Positions 1-6,699 of a stretch of 12,594 bases of DNA are shown one piece after another. A model generated the notes under the pieces. It saw only the letters and a list, made by a program, of their open reading frames with translations, ran no database searches and had not been told where the DNA came from. The position numbers were made by a program, and so were the translations under genes. Where the stretch lies: contig DRPD01000005.1 of assembly GCA_011374735.1 (NCBI GenBank), positions 1-12,594 of the forward strand, written 5' to 3'. Position 1 is the first letter of the stretch; every line of letters starts with the position of its first letter. The DNA comes from Thermopetrobacter sp. GTDB taxonomy: Bacteria > Pseudomonadota > Alphaproteobacteria > Rhizobiales > Aestuariivirgaceae.

Positions 1-170
1 AATTCGGCCTTCGAGCCCTTCTCCCAGATGACCCGCGCGGCTTCCTTCGGGATGACGCCCAGCTCGGCCTGCGCCTCGGCGGCGTGGGCCTCGATCTCGA
101 ACCAGATGCGGAACTTCGTTTCCGGCGCCCAGACGGCGGCCATTTCATCGCGGGTGTAGCGGGGGATCAT
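1..170 (-). CDS. purB: Adenylosuccinate lyase, N-terminal fragment (3' end outside window)
   Basis: The reverse strand starts with ATG at 170 and reads MIPRYTRDEMAAVWAPETKF, then RIWFEIEAHAAEAQAELGVI, the conserved amino-terminus of alphaproteobacterial PurB. About 56 codons are present; the catalytic regions lie beyond base 1. PurB is a cytoplasmic fumarase/aspartase-superfamily enzyme that removes fumarate from SAICAR and from adenylosuccinate, two steps of purine synthesis. A GGAG ribosome-binding site lies 8 nt before the ATG, which fixes the start. The aminotransferase gene ends 51 bp upstream on the same strand, so co-transcription is possible. Identification rests on the N-terminus only, but that stretch is very characteristic. 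Confidence 0.93.
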   Translation of the reverse strand, partial: MIPRYTRDEMAAVWAPETKFRIWFEIEAHAAEAQAELGVIPKEAARVIWEKGSKAE

Positions 171-205
171 GAATGCGGCTCCCTCAGGTGGCGGTTTTCC
201 CGGGC

Positions 206-221
206 GGCCTTAGCAAAGGCC
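206..221 (-). other. Intergenic hairpin between aminotransferase stop and purB
   Basis: A perfect 6-bp stem (ggcctt / aaggcc) with a 4-nt loop sits immediately after the aminotransferase TGA (222-224). No T-tract follows on the minus strand, so it is not a standard intrinsic terminator. It could protect the upstream mRNA 3' end, reduce read-through into purB, or mean nothing. The structure is seen directly; its role is inference. Confidence 0.45.
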
Positions 222-1409
222 TCAAGATGCGGCAAGGCCCGCCGCGAAGCGGTTCAGCCCTTCCGCGAGGTCGGCGCGCGAGGCGGCGAAGGAGATGCGC
301 ACCGTGCCCGGCGCGCCGAACGCGCCGCCCGGAGTGAGGGCCACGTGGCGCTCTGCCAGCAGCCGGTCGCACAAGGCGGCGTCGTCCTCGCCTCCGTCGG
401 CGGACACATCGGCCAGCACGTAGAACGCGCCTTCCGGCGCCACGGCGCGCACGCCCTCGATGGCCCGCAGCCGCTGCATGACGAACCGGCGGCGCTCGGC
501 ATAGGTGCGCACCATGTCCTCAACGGCGTCGCGCGGGCCTTCGAGCGCCGCGATGGCGGCGTGCTGGGCGATGGAGTTGGCCCCGGCGGTGAAGGCGCCC
601 TGCATCTTGGCGATGGCGGCGGCCAGCGGCCGGGCGGCGGCGGCGTAACCCAGCCGCCAGCCGGTCATGGCGAAGCCCTTGGAGAAGCCGTTGACGGTGA
701 TGACGCGCTCGCGCATGCCGTTCAGCGCCGCGATGGAGTGCATGCGCGCGCCGTCGAACAGGATGTATTCGTAGATCTCGTCGCTGATGACCATCAGGCG
801 CGGATGGGCCCGCACCAGTTCGGCGATGGCGGCCAGTTCGCTCTCCTTCAGCACCACGCCGGAGGGGTTGCCCGGCGTGTTGAGGATCAGCAGTCTGCTC
901 TTCTCCGTGATCGCGGCGGCGAGGCGTTGAGGCGGCACCCGCCAGCCGTCGTCGATGGTGGCGGGCACGATCACCGCCGTCGCGCCGACCAGCTCGACCA
1001 GTCCCCTGTAGGCCACCCAGTAGGGGGCGGGCAGGATCACCTCGTCGCCTTTCTCCAGCAGGGCGAACATGGCGTTGGCCAGGGCCTGCTTGGCGCCGCC
1101 GGTGACGACGATCTCGTCGGGGGCGTAATCCAGCCCGTTCTCTTCCCTCAGCTTGCGGGCGATGGCGGCGCGCAGTTCGGCGAGGCCGGCCACCGGCGGA
1201 TAATGGGTGTGGCCGGCGTCGATGGCCCGTTTGGCGGCGGCGCGGATGTGATCGGGGGTGTCGAAGTCCGGCTCGCCGATGTTCAGCGCGATGACGTCAT
1301 GGCCGGCGGCCACCAGTTCGCGGCGCTTGCGGGCCATGGCCAGGATGGGCGATTCGGTCATCCGCGCCAGGCGGGCGGCGAACATCCGTTCAGGATCGAA
1401 CGATGGCAT
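222..1409 (-). CDS. Class I PLP-dependent aspartate aminotransferase (subgroup Ib type)
   Basis: 395 residues, the usual length of subgroup Ib aspartate or aspartate/prephenate aminotransferases. Visible fold-type I landmarks: NIGEPDFDTP at 43-52, YPPVAGLAELR at 70-80, the PLP-contacting NTPGNPSG at 177-184 (Asn181), DEIYEY at 210-215 (Asp210 for the pyridine nitrogen, Tyr213), and FSKGFAMTGWRLGY at 242-255 with Lys244 as the Schiff-base lysine. Arg371 in RISFA is the expected substrate-carboxylate arginine. It would move the amino group between aspartate and 2-oxoglutarate in the cytoplasm; a second role with prephenate or aromatic acids cannot be excluded. A purine-rich GAGGGGG lies about 10 nt before the ATG. 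purB follows on the same strand. Exact substrate range is not readable from sequence. Confidence 0.93.
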   Translation of the reverse strand: MPSFDPERMFAARLARMTESPILAMARKRRELVAAGHDVIALNIGEPDFDTPDHIRAAAKRAIDAGHTHYPPVAGLAELRAAIARKLREENGLDYAPDEIVVTGGAKQALANAMFALLEKGDEVILPAPYWVAYRGLVELVGATAVIVPATIDDGWRVPPQRLAAAITEKSRLLILNTPGNPSGVVLKESELAAIAELVRAHPRLMVISDEIYEYILFDGARMHSIAALNGMRERVITVNGFSKGFAMTGWRLGYAAAARPLAAAIAKMQGAFTAGANSIAQHAAIAALEGPRDAVEDMVRTYAERRRFVMQRLRAIEGVRAVAPEGAFYVLADVSADGGEDDAALCDRLLAERHVALTPGGAFGAPGTVRISFAASRADLAEGLNRFAAGLAAS

Positions 1410-1532
1410 CGGCGGGTGTCCCCCTCAAGTTTCCGGCAGGCCCCGTTTTGCCACGCCGGCCTTGCCGGGCAAAGCGCAAATCGCCACACTGCGGCGGCGA
1501 GTCGGGGTTTCGCACGGGAAGTGCGGTTGCTT

Positions 1533-1620
1533 ACTCGTCATGCCGGCGAAAGCCGGCATCTCGTGCCGCGGACTCATGCGCGCATGGTCTGGGATTCCGG
1601 CTTTCGCCGGAATGACGAGT
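1533..1620. repeat. REP/BIME-like element: two hairpins in a 27-bp-arm inverted repeat
   Basis: Arms at 1533-1559 and 1594-1620 are inverted copies differing at two positions. Each arm is itself a hairpin: the left has stem atgccggc / gccggcat around a gaaa-type centre, the right attccggc / gccggaat. The two differences are compensatory: a G-C pair in one arm is a T-A pair in the other, so both small hairpins stay fully paired. The 34-nt centre holds a perfect 12-bp palindrome, catgcgcgcatg (1575-1586). The gtcattccggcgaaagccgg core resembles a short palindromic repeat scattered through many proteobacterial genomes. It lies between two divergent gene starts, whereas REPs usually sit downstream of genes. 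No transposase is present. Confidence 0.85.
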
Positions 1621-1661
1621 GATGTGGTGGTGAATGCCGCGATGCAAAGGAGGGGGAAACG

Positions 1662-2027
1662 ATGCGGATGATGTGGATCGCGGTGCCGGGGCTGATCGTC
1701 GCCGCGTGCGCGCAAGGGGGCGGGCCGGAAAAGGCGCCGCGGCTGGAGGCCGGGCCGGTGAAGGCCGCCGCGGCGCGCCGCGAGCCGGTGATCTACAACG
1801 GCCGGCGCTACGTGGTGACGTTCCGCAAGGCGGGCGAGGGGTGGCTGACCACGGTTGCCGCGCCGGGGCGGGCACTGGGCGGCACCGAAGGTGATCGGCG
1901 CATCGTGGAGCAGATCGCGCGCTCCACGGTGCGCCATTACACCTGCCGCGACGGGCAGAAGGGGCGGGTGCGCGGGCCGGCGCGGCATCACGACGGCGTG
2001 TGGCGCATGACGATCCGTTGCCTGTAG
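1662..2027 (+). CDS. Small predicted lipoprotein of unknown function
   Basis: 121 residues. The N-terminus MRMMWIAVPGLIVAACAQGG is a short signal peptide ending in a lipobox (V13-A-A-C16), so the mature protein should be lipidated at Cys16 and membrane-anchored. The remainder is basic, with a central YNGRRYVVTFRKAGEGW stretch and two further cysteines near residues 95 and 120 that could form a disulfide in the periplasm. I do not recognise a domain. A strong Shine-Dalgarno, aaaggaggggg (1646-1655), precedes the ATG and supports this start. The gene is divergent from the aminotransferase, with the REP-like element in the gap, and convergent with pccB. Coding status is supported by the SD and the lipobox; function is unknown. 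Confidence 0.8.
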   Translation: MRMMWIAVPGLIVAACAQGGGPEKAPRLEAGPVKAAAARREPVIYNGRRYVVTFRKAGEGWLTTVAAPGRALGGTEGDRRIVEQIARSTVRHYTCRDGQKGRVRGPARHHDGVWRMTIRCL

Positions 2028-2028
2028 C

Positions 2029-3561
2029 TCACAGCGGGATGTTGTCGTGCTTCTTCGCCGGTTGCGTTTCGTGCTTGGCGCGCAGCATCTTCAGGGCGCG
2101 GCAGATGCGCCGCCGGGTGGAGTGGGGCATGATGACATCGTCCAGATAGCCGCGTTCGGCGGCGATGAACGGATTGGCGAAACGCTCCTCGTATTGGGCG
2201 ATGCGTTCGGCCAGCCGCTCCGGGTCGTCGGCGTCGCGCCTGAACAGGATTTCCGCCGCGCCCTTGGCGCCCATCACGGCGATCTCCGCGGTCGGCCAGG
2301 CGTAGTTGACATCGCAGCCGATGTGCTTCGACGCCATCACCACATAGGCGCCGCCATAGGCCTTGCGGGTGATCACCGTGACCATGGGCACCGTGGCCTG
2401 GGTATAGGCGAACAGCAGCTTGGCGCCATGCTTGATCAGCCCGCCGTATTCCTGCGCCGTGCCGGGCATGAAGCCGGGCACGTCCACGAAGGTGACGATG
2501 GGAATGTTGAAGGCGTCGCAGAAGCGCACGAAGCGCGCCGCCTTGCGCGAGGCGTCGGCGTCCAGCACCCCGGCCAGCACCATCGGCTGGTTGGCGACGA
2601 TGCCGACGCTGCGGCCCTCCAGGCGGGCGAAACCGGTGATGACGTTGCGGGCGAAGTCCGGCTGAATGGGGAAGACGTCGCCTTCGTCCACCACCTTCTC
2701 CACCAGTTCCATCATGTCGTAGGGCTGGTTGGGATTGTCGGGGATCAGGGTGTCCAGTGATGGCTCCTCGCGGGCCGGGTCGTCCCGCGTTGCCACCTCC
2801 GGCGGCGCTTCGCGGTTGGAGGAGGGCAGAAAGCCGATCAGCTTGCGGATATGCAGCATGGCCTGCAGATCGTTGGCGAAGGCGCCGTCGGCCACCGACG
2901 AACGTTTGGTGTGCACGTCCGCGCCGCCCAGCTCCGCCGCCGTCACCTCCTCGTTGGTCACCGCCTTCACCACGTCGGGGCCGGTGACGAACATGTAGGA
3001 GGTGTCGCGCACCATGAAGATGAAGTCGGTCATGGCCGGCGAATAGACGTCGCCGCCGGCGCACGGGCCCATGATGACCGAAATCTGCGGAATGACGCCG
3101 GAGGCTTGCACGTTGCGCAGGAACACCTCGCCATAACCGGCCAATGAGGCCACGCCTTCCTGAATGCGCGCCCCGCCGGCGTCGAACAGGCCGATCACCG
3201 GCGCGCCGGTCTTGATCGCCATGTCCATGACCTTGACCATCTTCTCCGCGTGGGCTTCCGACAGCGAGCCGCCGAACACCGTGAAGTCCTTGGCCATGAC
3301 GAACACGGTGCGCCCGTCGATGGCGCCCCAGCCGGTGACCACGCCGTCGCCGGCGAACTTCTTCTCCGCCATGCCGAACTCCGCGCAGCGGTGTTCGACG
3401 AACATGTCGTATTCCTCGAACGAGCCGTCATCGAGCAGCGCGTCGATGCGTTCGCGGGCGGTCAGCTTGCCGCGCCGGTGCTGGCGCTCGATGCGTTCTT
3501 CGCCGCCGCCGGCGCGGGCCTGTTCGCGGCGGCGCTGCAATTCGTCGAGGATGTCCTGCAT
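2029..3561 (-). CDS. pccB: Propionyl-CoA carboxylase beta (carboxyltransferase) subunit
   Basis: 510 residues, full length for PccB, ending in KKHDNIPL, the typical C-terminus of this family. Two crotonase-fold halves are visible: the N-terminal acyl-CoA half with [19 protein letters not shown] (129-147) and [12 protein letters not shown] (165-176), and the C-terminal carboxybiotin half with [15 protein letters not shown] (360-374) and [11 protein letters not shown] (399-409). It transfers the carboxyl group from biotin to propionyl-CoA, giving methylmalonyl-CoA for propionate, odd-chain and branched-chain catabolism, in complex with the biotinylated alpha subunit PccA. No pccA lies in the window. 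An AGGAG site (ctcct at 3571-3575 on the plus strand) sits 9 nt before the ATG. ATP12 is 87 bp upstream on the same strand. Acetyl-CoA or methylcrotonyl-CoA specificity is less likely. Confidence 0.95.
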   Translation of the reverse strand: MQDILDELQRRREQARAGGGEERIERQHRRGKLTARERIDALLDDGSFEEYDMFVEHRCAEFGMAEKKFAGDGVVTGWGAIDGRTVFVMAKDFTVFGGSLSEAHAEKMVKVMDMAIKTGAPVIGLFDAGGARIQEGVASLAGYGEVFLRNVQASGVIPQISVIMGPCAGGDVYSPAMTDFIFMVRDTSYMFVTGPDVVKAVTNEEVTAAELGGADVHTKRSSVADGAFANDLQAMLHIRKLIGFLPSSNREAPPEVATRDDPAREEPSLDTLIPDNPNQPYDMMELVEKVVDEGDVFPIQPDFARNVITGFARLEGRSVGIVANQPMVLAGVLDADASRKAARFVRFCDAFNIPIVTFVDVPGFMPGTAQEYGGLIKHGAKLLFAYTQATVPMVTVITRKAYGGAYVVMASKHIGCDVNYAWPTAEIAVMGAKGAAEILFRRDADDPERLAERIAQYEERFANPFIAAERGYLDDVIMPHSTRRRICRALKMLRAKHETQPAKKHDNIPL

Positions 3562-3648
3562 GGCGCGGTGCTCCTGGCGGTTGGTGGGTCGCCGAAAACC
3601 CTAGCAACCGCCGCGTCTTGCGCCAAGCGCGACGGAGGTCGCAAAGGC

Positions 3649-4407
3649 TCACCCGACGAGCGCCAGCAGGCGGGCGGCGGCGAGGAATTCGGTGCGGCGC
3701 TGGTCAAGGCGGGCGGCGGCCTCCGCGTCCTCGCCCCAGCGGTCGATGTTCCACCGCTCCTCCAGATGGGCGGCGGCGAAGGCGTCTTCGGGCGCAATGC
3801 GCCCCTCGGCCACGGCCAGCGGCAGGACGGCGGAGCCGGTCAGTTGCGCCATGCCGGCCAGGGCGGCCAGCGCGAAGTCGGAGAACCGGCCATAGGCCAG
3901 CATCAGGGCCGGGCGCAGGGCGGGGGCCTGCGCCACCGGCATGATGCCGCTGGTGACGTTGAAGGCGACTTTCAGGCGCTCGGCGGCCCAATCGAGCAGC
4001 GGGTTCCACGCCGCGTTCTGCTTGCGCGCCAGCTCTTCCGGCCCTTCGGCGCGATAGCACAACAGCTCATGGTTGGCGGTTTCGGCGATCAGGGTGATCA
4101 CCGCCCGCGGGTCGGGCCGCACCCGGTCGATGGCGGCGTTGCAATAGCCCATGATCGGCATGGCGAATGGGTCGATCTTCTCTTCTTGCGCGGCCCATTC
4201 CGCCGCCACCGCTTCCGCCAGGGGGCGGGTAGGCAGCAGCAGCGGATGTTTCAGGGGCGTTTTCGCCAGCTTGCCGTCGAGCGACACGGCGAAGCCGTCC
4301 GCCGTCTCCTCCACCGTCACCCGCTTATAGAAGCGCCGGGGCAGGGGGCGCTCCCACCTGTCGCGCATCAGGCGGGCCAGGCGGCCGGGTTTCGTCTCGC
4401 CCGTCAT
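3649..4407 (-). CDS. ATP12-family F1-ATPase assembly chaperone
   Basis: 252 residues matching the ATP12 family: FYKRVTVEETADGFAVSLDG (26-45), KTPLKHPLLLPT, then EWAAQEEKIDPFAMPIMGYCN (70-90), the TANHELLCYRA stretch (110-120) and the C-terminal HLEERWNIDRWGEDAEA (214-230). In mitochondria ATP12 binds the free F1 alpha subunit and prevents its aggregation before F1 assembly; bacterial homologues are mostly alphaproteobacterial. There is no signal peptide, in keeping with a cytoplasmic protein. Its ATG overlaps the TGA of the upstream HAD gene (ATGA, 4404-4407), pointing to translational coupling. The bacterial function is inferred from the mitochondrial one. Confidence 0.92.
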   Translation of the reverse strand: MTGETKPGRLARLMRDRWERPLPRRFYKRVTVEETADGFAVSLDGKLAKTPLKHPLLLPTRPLAEAVAAEWAAQEEKIDPFAMPIMGYCNAAIDRVRPDPRAVITLIAETANHELLCYRAEGPEELARKQNAAWNPLLDWAAERLKVAFNVTSGIMPVAQAPALRPALMLAYGRFSDFALAALAGMAQLTGSAVLPLAVAEGRIAPEDAFAAAHLEERWNIDRWGEDAEAAARLDQRRTEFLAAARLLALVG

Positions 4408-5108
4408 GGCCGCCGCCCGCGTTGAAAGAATGATTCAATCATGTCGTGCAAGTGGTTGAAATCGCCGGCCACGTCACGGGCGCCCTCGGCCAGCAAGTGA
4501 TCCGGCTCGTGATGCCCCCAGGCGACGCCGATGGGCGTCACGGCGGCGTTCTTGGCCATGCGCATGTCGTGCACCGTATCGCCGATCAGGATGGTGTTCG
4601 CCGCCTCCATGCCCAGCCGCTCCATGGCGTTGAGCAGCATGCCCGGATGGGGCTTCGACGGGGCGTCGTCGGCGGTCTGGGTGACGGCGAACAGGTGGCC
4701 GATGTCGAGCCGCTCCAGCAACGGTTCCAGCCCGCGCCGCGCCTTGCCGGTGGCGATGGACAAAAACACGTCGTCGCGCCCGTGCAAGGCGTCCAGCATC
4801 TGCCGTGCGCCGGGAAACAGCGGCTCGTGGAAGTCCGGGCTGTTGCGGATGGCGAAGGCGGTTTCCTTGTAGGCTTCCGTGGCGGCGTCGATGAGCGCGT
4901 CGGAGACCCCTTCGGGGGCCAGACCCGCCACCGCCTCGCGCAGCGACAGGCCGATCTGGCGGCGGGTGGCGTCGTCGCCGGGGTAGGGCAGGCCGGTGGC
5001 GGCGAAGGCGGCGCGCATGGCGCGGGTGATGTTGTGCAGGCTGTCCACCAGCGTGCCGTCGAAGTCGAACACCAGCAGCTTCAGGCCGTCGTGCGATTCC
5101 ATCGTCAT
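4404..5108 (-). CDS. HAD-superfamily (IA, phosphoglycolate phosphatase-like) hydrolase
   Basis: With ATG at 5108 the product has 234 residues. All four HAD motifs are present: FDFDGT (14-19, nucleophile Asp15 and acid/base Asp17), Thr120 in SIATGK, Lys152 in SKPHP, and IGDTVHDM (175-182, Asp177 and Asp181). The helical cap at about 24-100 is the Gph/PGMB type. It should be a cytoplasmic Mg2+-dependent phosphatase; the substrate is unknown, and phosphoglycolate is only one candidate. In-frame starts are ATG 5108, ATG 5102 and GTG 5159. I chose 5108 because the motif I strand follows at the usual distance and the GTG extension is not HAD-like; none has a strong Shine-Dalgarno. The stop overlaps the ATP12 start. 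Confidence 0.9.
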   Translation of the reverse strand: MTMESHDGLKLLVFDFDGTLVDSLHNITRAMRAAFAATGLPYPGDDATRRQIGLSLREAVAGLAPEGVSDALIDAATEAYKETAFAIRNSPDFHEPLFPGARQMLDALHGRDDVFLSIATGKARRGLEPLLERLDIGHLFAVTQTADDAPSKPHPGMLLNAMERLGMEAANTILIGDTVHDMRMAKNAAVTPIGVAWGHHEPDHLLAEGARDVAGDFNHLHDMIESFFQRGRRP

Positions 5109-5459
5109 CTGCGTTTCCCGGATTGCCTCTCGCGCAGCGGCATGACAGCGGCACGGCACGCTTCCCGCGCCGCCTCACGCCCCGGCCCCCACTTGGCCAG
5201 GAGGACGGTGCGCGCGACGGTTCGCATCGGCGGCGCCCGCCTCTTCCGGCCGAGGGAAGCCCGGCCCGGTCAGAATCCGAAAAAGGGGCGGGTGGCGGAT
5301 CGTGCGCTTGCCGCGATCATTCGTTTCCAGCCTATATCATGCCCGCGCGAGGCGTTGTCCATCCGAAGATGGATTTTCATCGGCCATTTCGATCACATCA
5401 TGCGTGGCTTCCGACAATGGCGCCAGACCGGGCCTCACGGGGCTGTGTTCGCTGGTGTC
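5109..5459. other. Long intergenic region upstream of HAD gene and sulfurtransferase
   Basis: About 350 bases with no ORF that resembles a protein and no RNA gene I recognise. An AT-richer patch with tatatcat (5333-5340) stands out from the GC-rich surroundings and could hold a -10 box on either strand, but I found no well-spaced -35. The promoter of the HAD-ATP12 operon must be somewhere here and I could not locate it. Reading frames crossing the region look like shadows or upstream extensions of the sulfurtransferase frame. Confidence 0.4.
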
Positions 5460-5487
5460 TTGCGTCAGGCGGGGCGGGGCGTATCAT
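5460..5487 (+). promoter_or_regulatory. Predicted sigma-70-type promoter of the sulfurtransferase gene
   Basis: TTGCGT at 5460-5465 and TATCAT at 5482-5487 are separated by 16 bp. Transcription would begin near 5494, giving a leader of about 30 nt that contains the AAGGAG ribosome-binding site. Found by eye; supported by spacing and position only. The layout resembles the promoter predicted for the transporter gene at 7690-7717. Confidence 0.45.
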
Positions 5488-5523
5488 CAAGGCCCGGAGA
5501 TGTCCAAGCAAGGAGCACACACA

Positions 5524-6444
5524 ATGACTTCCACGACCCGCCGGGCGCTGCTGGCCGCGCCGCTGCTGCTGATGCCGTTCGCTCATGCCGCATGGGCGGC
5601 CACGCCCACGGCCACGCCACCGCTGATTGGCCCGCAACAGCTCAAGGCGATGCTCGGCAAGCCCAACGTGGTGATCCTCGACGCCACGGCGCGGCAATAT
5701 TACATGCGGGCGCATATCCCCGGCGCGGTGTTCACCGATTACGGCCGGTGGCGGGTCAAGATGGGCGACGTGAAGGGCATGCTGCCGCCGGTGGAGCGCA
5801 TGGAAAAGTTCATCGGCGCGCACGGCATCGGCAACGATGACCACGTGATCATCGTGCCGCTGGGGTTCTCGGCCGGCGACCTGGGGGTGGCGACGCGCAT
5901 CTTCTGGACGTTCAAGGTGCTGGGGCATGACAAGGTGTCGATCCTGAACGGCGGCATGGCGGGCTGGGTGGACAAGCGCCTGCCGCTTGACGCGCGGCCG
6001 GTTCGCCCGGCGCCGAAGACCTTCAAGGCGCGTCTTGACAGGCGCTGGCTGGCCACGCCGGAAGAGGTGGAGAAGGCGCTCAACGACAACTCGGCGCTGT
6101 TGATCGACAACCGCCCGCCGGGCCAGCATCTGGGGGTGCTGAAACCCGGATCGGTGGCGCAGCCCGGCACCATCCCGGGCAGCGTCAACGTGCCGGAGCA
6201 ATGGCTGGCCCCGAAGGGGCGGCTGCTGGCCAAGGACAAGCTGGCGAAGCTGCACCGGCTGCTGAAGGCCGACGCCGACACACCGGCGATCAATTTCTGC
6301 AACACCGGCCATCGCGCCTCGCTGGGCTGGTTCGTGAGAAGCCAGATCCTGGGCAAGCCGGCGAAACTCTATGACGGCTCCATGGCCGAATGGTCGCGCC
6401 TGCCCGGCAAGCCGGTGCGGGCCAAGCTCGACCTCGCCAAGTGA
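5524..6444 (+). CDS. Exported two-domain rhodanese-like sulfurtransferase
   Basis: 306 residues from ATG 5524, which has AAGGAG 8 nt upstream; the frame stays open further upstream, but those residues are not protein-like. The N-terminus MTSTTRRALLAAPLLLMPFA followed by HAAWA-A is a signal peptide with a twin-arginine pair, so Tat export is possible. Two rhodanese domains follow: about 33-155 (ILDATARQYYMRAHIPGAVF, then ILNGGMAGW) and about 175-300 (LLIDNRPPG, NFCNTGHRAS, YDGSMAEW). The catalytic Cys259 heads the loop CNTGHR in the second domain. The first domain has VPLGFSAGD where a cysteine loop would be and should be catalytically inactive, as is usual in tandem rhodaneses. It probably transfers sulfane sulfur from thiosulfate or 3-mercaptopyruvate in the periplasm; donor and acceptor are unknown. 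Confidence 0.9.
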   Translation: MTSTTRRALLAAPLLLMPFAHAAWAATPTATPPLIGPQQLKAMLGKPNVVILDATARQYYMRAHIPGAVFTDYGRWRVKMGDVKGMLPPVERMEKFIGAHGIGNDDHVIIVPLGFSAGDLGVATRIFWTFKVLGHDKVSILNGGMAGWVDKRLPLDARPVRPAPKTFKARLDRRWLATPEEVEKALNDNSALLIDNRPPGQHLGVLKPGSVAQPGTIPGSVNVPEQWLAPKGRLLAKDKLAKLHRLLKADADTPAINFCNTGHRASLGWFVRSQILGKPAKLYDGSMAEWSRLPGKPVRAKLDLAK

Positions 6445-6446
6445 TC

Positions 6447-6469
6447 CACGCTCCCAGAGAAGGAGCGTG
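6447..6469 (+). terminator. Hairpin after the sulfurtransferase stop (weak terminator candidate)
   Basis: cacgctcc and ggagcgtg form a perfect 8-bp stem with a 7-nt loop, beginning 2 nt after the TGA. The following bases (cattgg) are not a T-run, so it is either a poor intrinsic terminator or a 3'-end stabilising hairpin. Position and perfect pairing favour a real 3' structure. Confidence 0.5.
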
Positions 6470-6515
6470 CATTGGAAGCGCCGCGTCTCGTGGCCCGCCC
6501 CCTTCCTGACCTTGC

Positions 6516-6586
6516 CCCTGCCAGGGGGAGGGAATGATTGCCGCAATGATCTGCATTGACGCGCATTTTTCTTCCCCCGGGCAGAG
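6516..6586. repeat. Imperfect inverted repeat in the intergenic region
   Basis: 19-base arms at 6516-6534 and 6568-6586 pair at 15 positions; two of the four mismatches are G-T wobbles. The loop is about 33 nt, close to the 34-nt centre of the element at 1533-1620. The core is ctgccaggggga against its inverted partner. It may be a second short palindromic repeat family or a 3'-end structure shared by the convergent sulfurtransferase and transporter genes. No coding content is seen. Confidence 0.5.
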
Positions 6587-6592
6587 GGAAGT

Positions 6593-6610
6593 CCGGCGCG
6601 CCAGCGCCGG
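6593..6610. other. Short GC hairpin
   Basis: ccggcgc and gcgccgg form a perfect 7-bp stem with a 4-nt loop (gcca). It lies about 90 bp past the transporter stop on the minus strand and 150 bp past the sulfurtransferase stop, with no adjacent T-tract in either direction. It may contribute to transcript ends between the two convergent genes. Confidence 0.35.
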
Positions 6611-6673
6611 GAAGGGGCGGGCCAACAGCGGCGGGCTTTCGTTCAGCATTCACGCCGGATGCGACGCCGCTTA

Positions 6674-6691
6674 TTCATGGGTTTCATGGGT
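6674..6691. repeat. 9-bp tandem duplication next to the transporter stop
   Basis: TTCATGGGT occurs twice in perfect tandem (6674-6682 and 6683-6691), ending 8 bp before the transporter stop codon on the minus strand. This is probably a simple slippage duplication. No function is assigned. Confidence 0.7.
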
Positions 6692-6699
6692 TCGGAAGC

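Noticed and set aside
1533..1620. A CRISPR repeat or an insertion-sequence terminal repeat
   Set aside because: There are only two inverted arms, no spaced direct repeats, no transposase and no target-site duplication that I could see; a REP-like element fits better.
84..1622. A 512-codon plus-strand ORF antisense to the aminotransferase gene
   Set aside because: It is rich in Gly, His, Arg and Ala with no domain pattern, and lies opposite a clearly conserved enzyme. This is the usual shadow frame in high-GC DNA.
1988..3064. A 358-codon minus-strand ORF overlapping pccB in another frame
   Set aside because: Arginine-rich shadow of pccB in a shifted frame; the pccB frame has all the family motifs, so this is not a frameshift.
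5302..5523. N-terminal extension of the sulfurtransferase back to 5302
   Set aside because: The extension has no signal-like or conserved residues. ATG 5524 has a good ribosome-binding site and directly starts a signal peptide.
6447..6469. A classical rho-independent terminator after the sulfurtransferase gene
   Set aside because: The stem is perfect but no T-run follows, so it is listed only as a weak terminator-like hairpin.
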